Positions 7,145 to 8,790 of a DNA stretch of 8,790 nucleotides are shown one piece after another. Positions within the stretch are counted from its first letter, which is position 1. Each line of letters opens with the position of its first letter. The notes under the pieces are model-generated. The model did not search any database and was not told the DNA's origin. It worked only from the letters and a program-made list of their open reading frames with translations. Position numbers and translations under genes: made by a program. The DNA comes from an uncultured Mycoplasma sp. (lineage in GTDB: Bacteria > Bacillota_I > Bacilli_A > Mycoplasmatales > Metamycoplasmataceae): contig CASFBV010000072.1 of NCBI GenBank assembly GCA_949293065.1, positions 1 to 8,790 of the forward strand, in the 5' to 3' direction.

Positions 7145-8509
7145 ATGTTGACAACTTTGTTAAGTACTTTGATTCCTATTGGAGTTTTATTTATAGTTGG
7201 AACGATTTTATTTAATGTTTTTGATGCTGTTTCAGATTTTGTCGAGGAGTATTGACCATTTATTGTAGCTTTTGTTTTCTTTGGAGGAGCGGTTGTAATG
7301 ACAGTTTTTGGTTCTCTAGGTTATTCTAATCCTTGAGCACTTCCATTTTCATTGACAAAAACTGCAAAACTATGTTTAATTATTTTTGGAGCTATTATAT
7401 TGACTGTCTTATTAGTTGTAGCTATTTGATTGATTTGAGATTTAACTTATGAAAATAGATATTATTCTTACTCTTATGGTAATTCATCTAATTATGATGA
7501 TACACAGAATAATAAAATAGAGAAAGATATTAAAAGTTCTAAGAAATTAAATTTAACAAAATCTAAAATAGATAAATTTGATGAATTTTTTGGAAATAAA
7601 GTAATTGGTCAAAGTGAAGCACAACAAAAAATAAAAACTCAACTTATTCACTATATGTATCAGTTAGATGATAAATCTAATAGACCAGCTGGTATTTTCT
7701 TTTTTGTTGGTCCAACAGGAGTTGGTAAAACTGAGATGGCAAAAACTTTAAGTGAGTTTTTGTATGACAATAAAAATTTAAATAGATTTGATATGTCTGA
7801 ATATAAATCAGAAATGGCAACTCAACAATTATTAGGAGCCCCAAATGGTTATGTTGGGTATGAAGAAGGTGGGACATTAATTAATGCAATGAAGAACAAT
7901 CCGAACTCAATAGTTCTATTTGATGAAATTGAAAAAGCTGATAAATCTGTATTTGACTTATTTTTACAAATTCTTGATGAAGGAACTATAACATCTAATA
8001 AAGGAGAAAAAGTAAAATTCAAAAATAATTTTATTATCTTTACATCAAATATTGGTGCAAGTTATATTGAAGAAAATATGACAAATGAAGAATCAAATGA
8101 AGTTATAAAAGAAGCAATTGAATACTTTTTCACTAATGAATTAAATCGTCCAGAAATATTAGGGCGTATTGGTAAGGATAATATTATTCCATTCAACATG
8201 ATTAACAAGAAAGAAGATATTTATAAGATTTTAGATATTTATTTCAATGATTTTATCAACCAATTGAAAAAGAAAAAAATTGCTCTTGAATTCAATAAAG
8301 AAAGTGTTTATGATTCGATTATGATAGATGTTGATAAAACAAAAGGCGCAAGAGACATTAGAAATGAATTTGAAGTATTTAAAAAACATTTTGTTTCTGC
8401 ATTATTTGAAGCAAATTTAGATTATGACAAACTAAAAAATCAAACATTATGCTTTGACTATGACAATGTGAAAGTGACAATAAAAAAATATGAGGCAATA
8501 GCTTCATAA
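7145..8509 (+). CDS. Membrane-anchored AAA+ ATPase with a Clp/Hsp100 D2-like module
   Basis: A 454-residue protein in code 4, with TGA-Trp at residues 37, 64, 95 and 98. Residues 5-26, 38-58 and 76-98 are strongly hydrophobic and look like three membrane segments; a Tyr/Ser/Asn-rich linker runs to about 140. The rest is an AAA+ module closest in pattern to the second ATPase domain of ClpB/ClpA. It has V-I-G-Q-S-E-A (153-159), Walker A G-P-T-G-V-G-K-T (189-196), F-D-M-S-E-Y, pore loop G-Y-V-G-Y-E-E-G-G (235-243), Walker B I-V-L-F-D-E (256-261), sensor-1 F-T-S-N (N302), the L-N-R-P-E-I-L-G-R-I box with arginine finger R341, and sensor-2 G-A-R (R403). All catalytic residues are intact, so it should hydrolyse ATP and thread proteins. 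There is no first ATPase domain, Clp N-domain, coiled-coil propeller or protease. An in-frame TAA at 7136 fixes the start at ATG 7145, which lacks an SD. A small gene follows 13 nt downstream. Confidence 0.85.
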
Positions 8510-8510
8510 A

Positions 8511-8517
8511 AAAGGAG
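8511..8517 (+). promoter_or_regulatory. Ribosome binding site of the downstream small gene
   Basis: AAAGGAG sits in the 13-nt gap after the AAA+ stop, 5 nt before ATG 8523. This near-consensus SD supports a real second gene in the transcript. Confidence 0.85.
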
Positions 8518-8522
8518 AAAAA

Positions 8523-8790
8523 ATGTTAAGTAAGAAATATGTGGTATTGATACAAAAAAAACAAGATATTGAAATTGATGAATTGGAGAAAATTCTAAAA
8601 GCAGTTTCAAAGGATCGGAGATATAGTTTATATATGTTCGGAGATTATCAGAGAGAGATAGAAAAGCATGGAGTTTATTGCTTTGTAGAAGGAGAAAAGA
8701 ATTCAATATATGATGCATGCAATGAATTTACAAGTCGTGGTGTTAATGCAATTGTTTACTCTAAAAGAGATTGACTAAAAGCTCTAAAAT
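8523..8790 (+). CDS. Uncharacterised protein downstream of the AAA+ ATPase (3' end outside window)
   Basis: 89 residues are visible and the frame is still open at the window end; TGA at 8772-8774 reads as Trp (K-R-D-W-L). The start is fixed by AAAGGAG. Alternation of hydrophobic strands and helices looks like an alpha/beta fold: Y-V-V-L-I (6-10), helix E-L-E-K-I-L-K-A-V (20-28), Y-S-L-Y-M-F-G-D-Y (34-42), V-Y-C-F-V, G-E-K-N-S-I-Y-D (57-64), N-A-I-V-Y-S-K-R-D-W (75-84). That order faintly recalls NYN/PIN-like ribonuclease domains (strand, helix, Y-G-D-W, G-K-N-x-x-D, S-G-D-S-D). However, the first acidic residue is Gln (Q11) and the spacing differs, so this is a hunch only. No membrane segment is visible. 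It is probably co-transcribed with the ATPase. Residue 32 is a CGG codon, which I see in no other gene here. Confidence 0.75.

Noticed and set aside
7677..8718. Minus-strand open frames at 7677-7877 and 8458-8718, and one at 5229-5411
   Set aside because: They lie antisense to the ATPase, its partner and the peptidase, and have no SD or domain.
1..8790. tRNA, rRNA, CRISPR, transposon or phage genes
   Set aside because: I scanned both strands by eye for tRNA-like cloverleaf ends, repeated spacers, transposase or integrase motifs and found none that I could support.

Overview
The window comes from a very AT-rich bacterial genome that reads TGA as tryptophan (genetic code 4). The MATE transporter, rpsB, tsf, trpS, the exonuclease gene, the M42 peptidase and the AAA+ gene all look broken under the standard code. 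Each becomes one continuous, full-length protein once TGA is read as Trp. With AAGGAG-type ribosome sites and this gene content, the window suggests a mollicute. The Spiroplasma/Mesoplasma/mycoides branch is a reasonable guess, but that placement is inference.

Layout. At 3-143 is the C-terminal tail of a coiled-coil protein. At 225-1730 (+) is a MATE-family multidrug/cation exporter gene, interrupted by one in-frame TAA at 636. A bidirectional hairpin terminator at 1733-1761 separates it from the convergent rpsB-tsf operon (minus strand, 3524 to 1771). That operon encodes ribosomal protein S2 and elongation factor Ts, joined by a one-base stop/start overlap. rpsB has a leader of about 110 nt with several possible pairings. 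Divergent from it is a DEDDh-type 3'-5' exonuclease (3725-4813) with an uncharacterised C-terminal half and an apparently leaderless mRNA. Next comes an M42 metallo-aminopeptidase (4858-5946), convergent with tryptophanyl-tRNA synthetase trpS (6995 to 6003, minus).

The trpS / AAA+ divergent spacer (6996-7144) holds a perfect 44-bp palindrome and a run of 14 T just before the AAA+ start. The AAA+ gene (7145-8509) encodes a Clp/Hsp100 D2-like ATPase with three N-terminal membrane segments and no protease domain. It is followed 13 nt later by a small gene with its own strong ribosome site (8523 to beyond the window end). These two are probably co-transcribed.

Most genes are core translation and protein/peptide turnover functions. 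The parts most worth a second look are the membrane-anchored Clp-like ATPase with its unknown partner, the palindrome and T-tract in front of it, the rpsB leader, the exonuclease's novel C-terminal region, and the nonsense-interrupted exporter. I saw no tRNA, rRNA, CRISPR array, insertion sequence or phage integrase.
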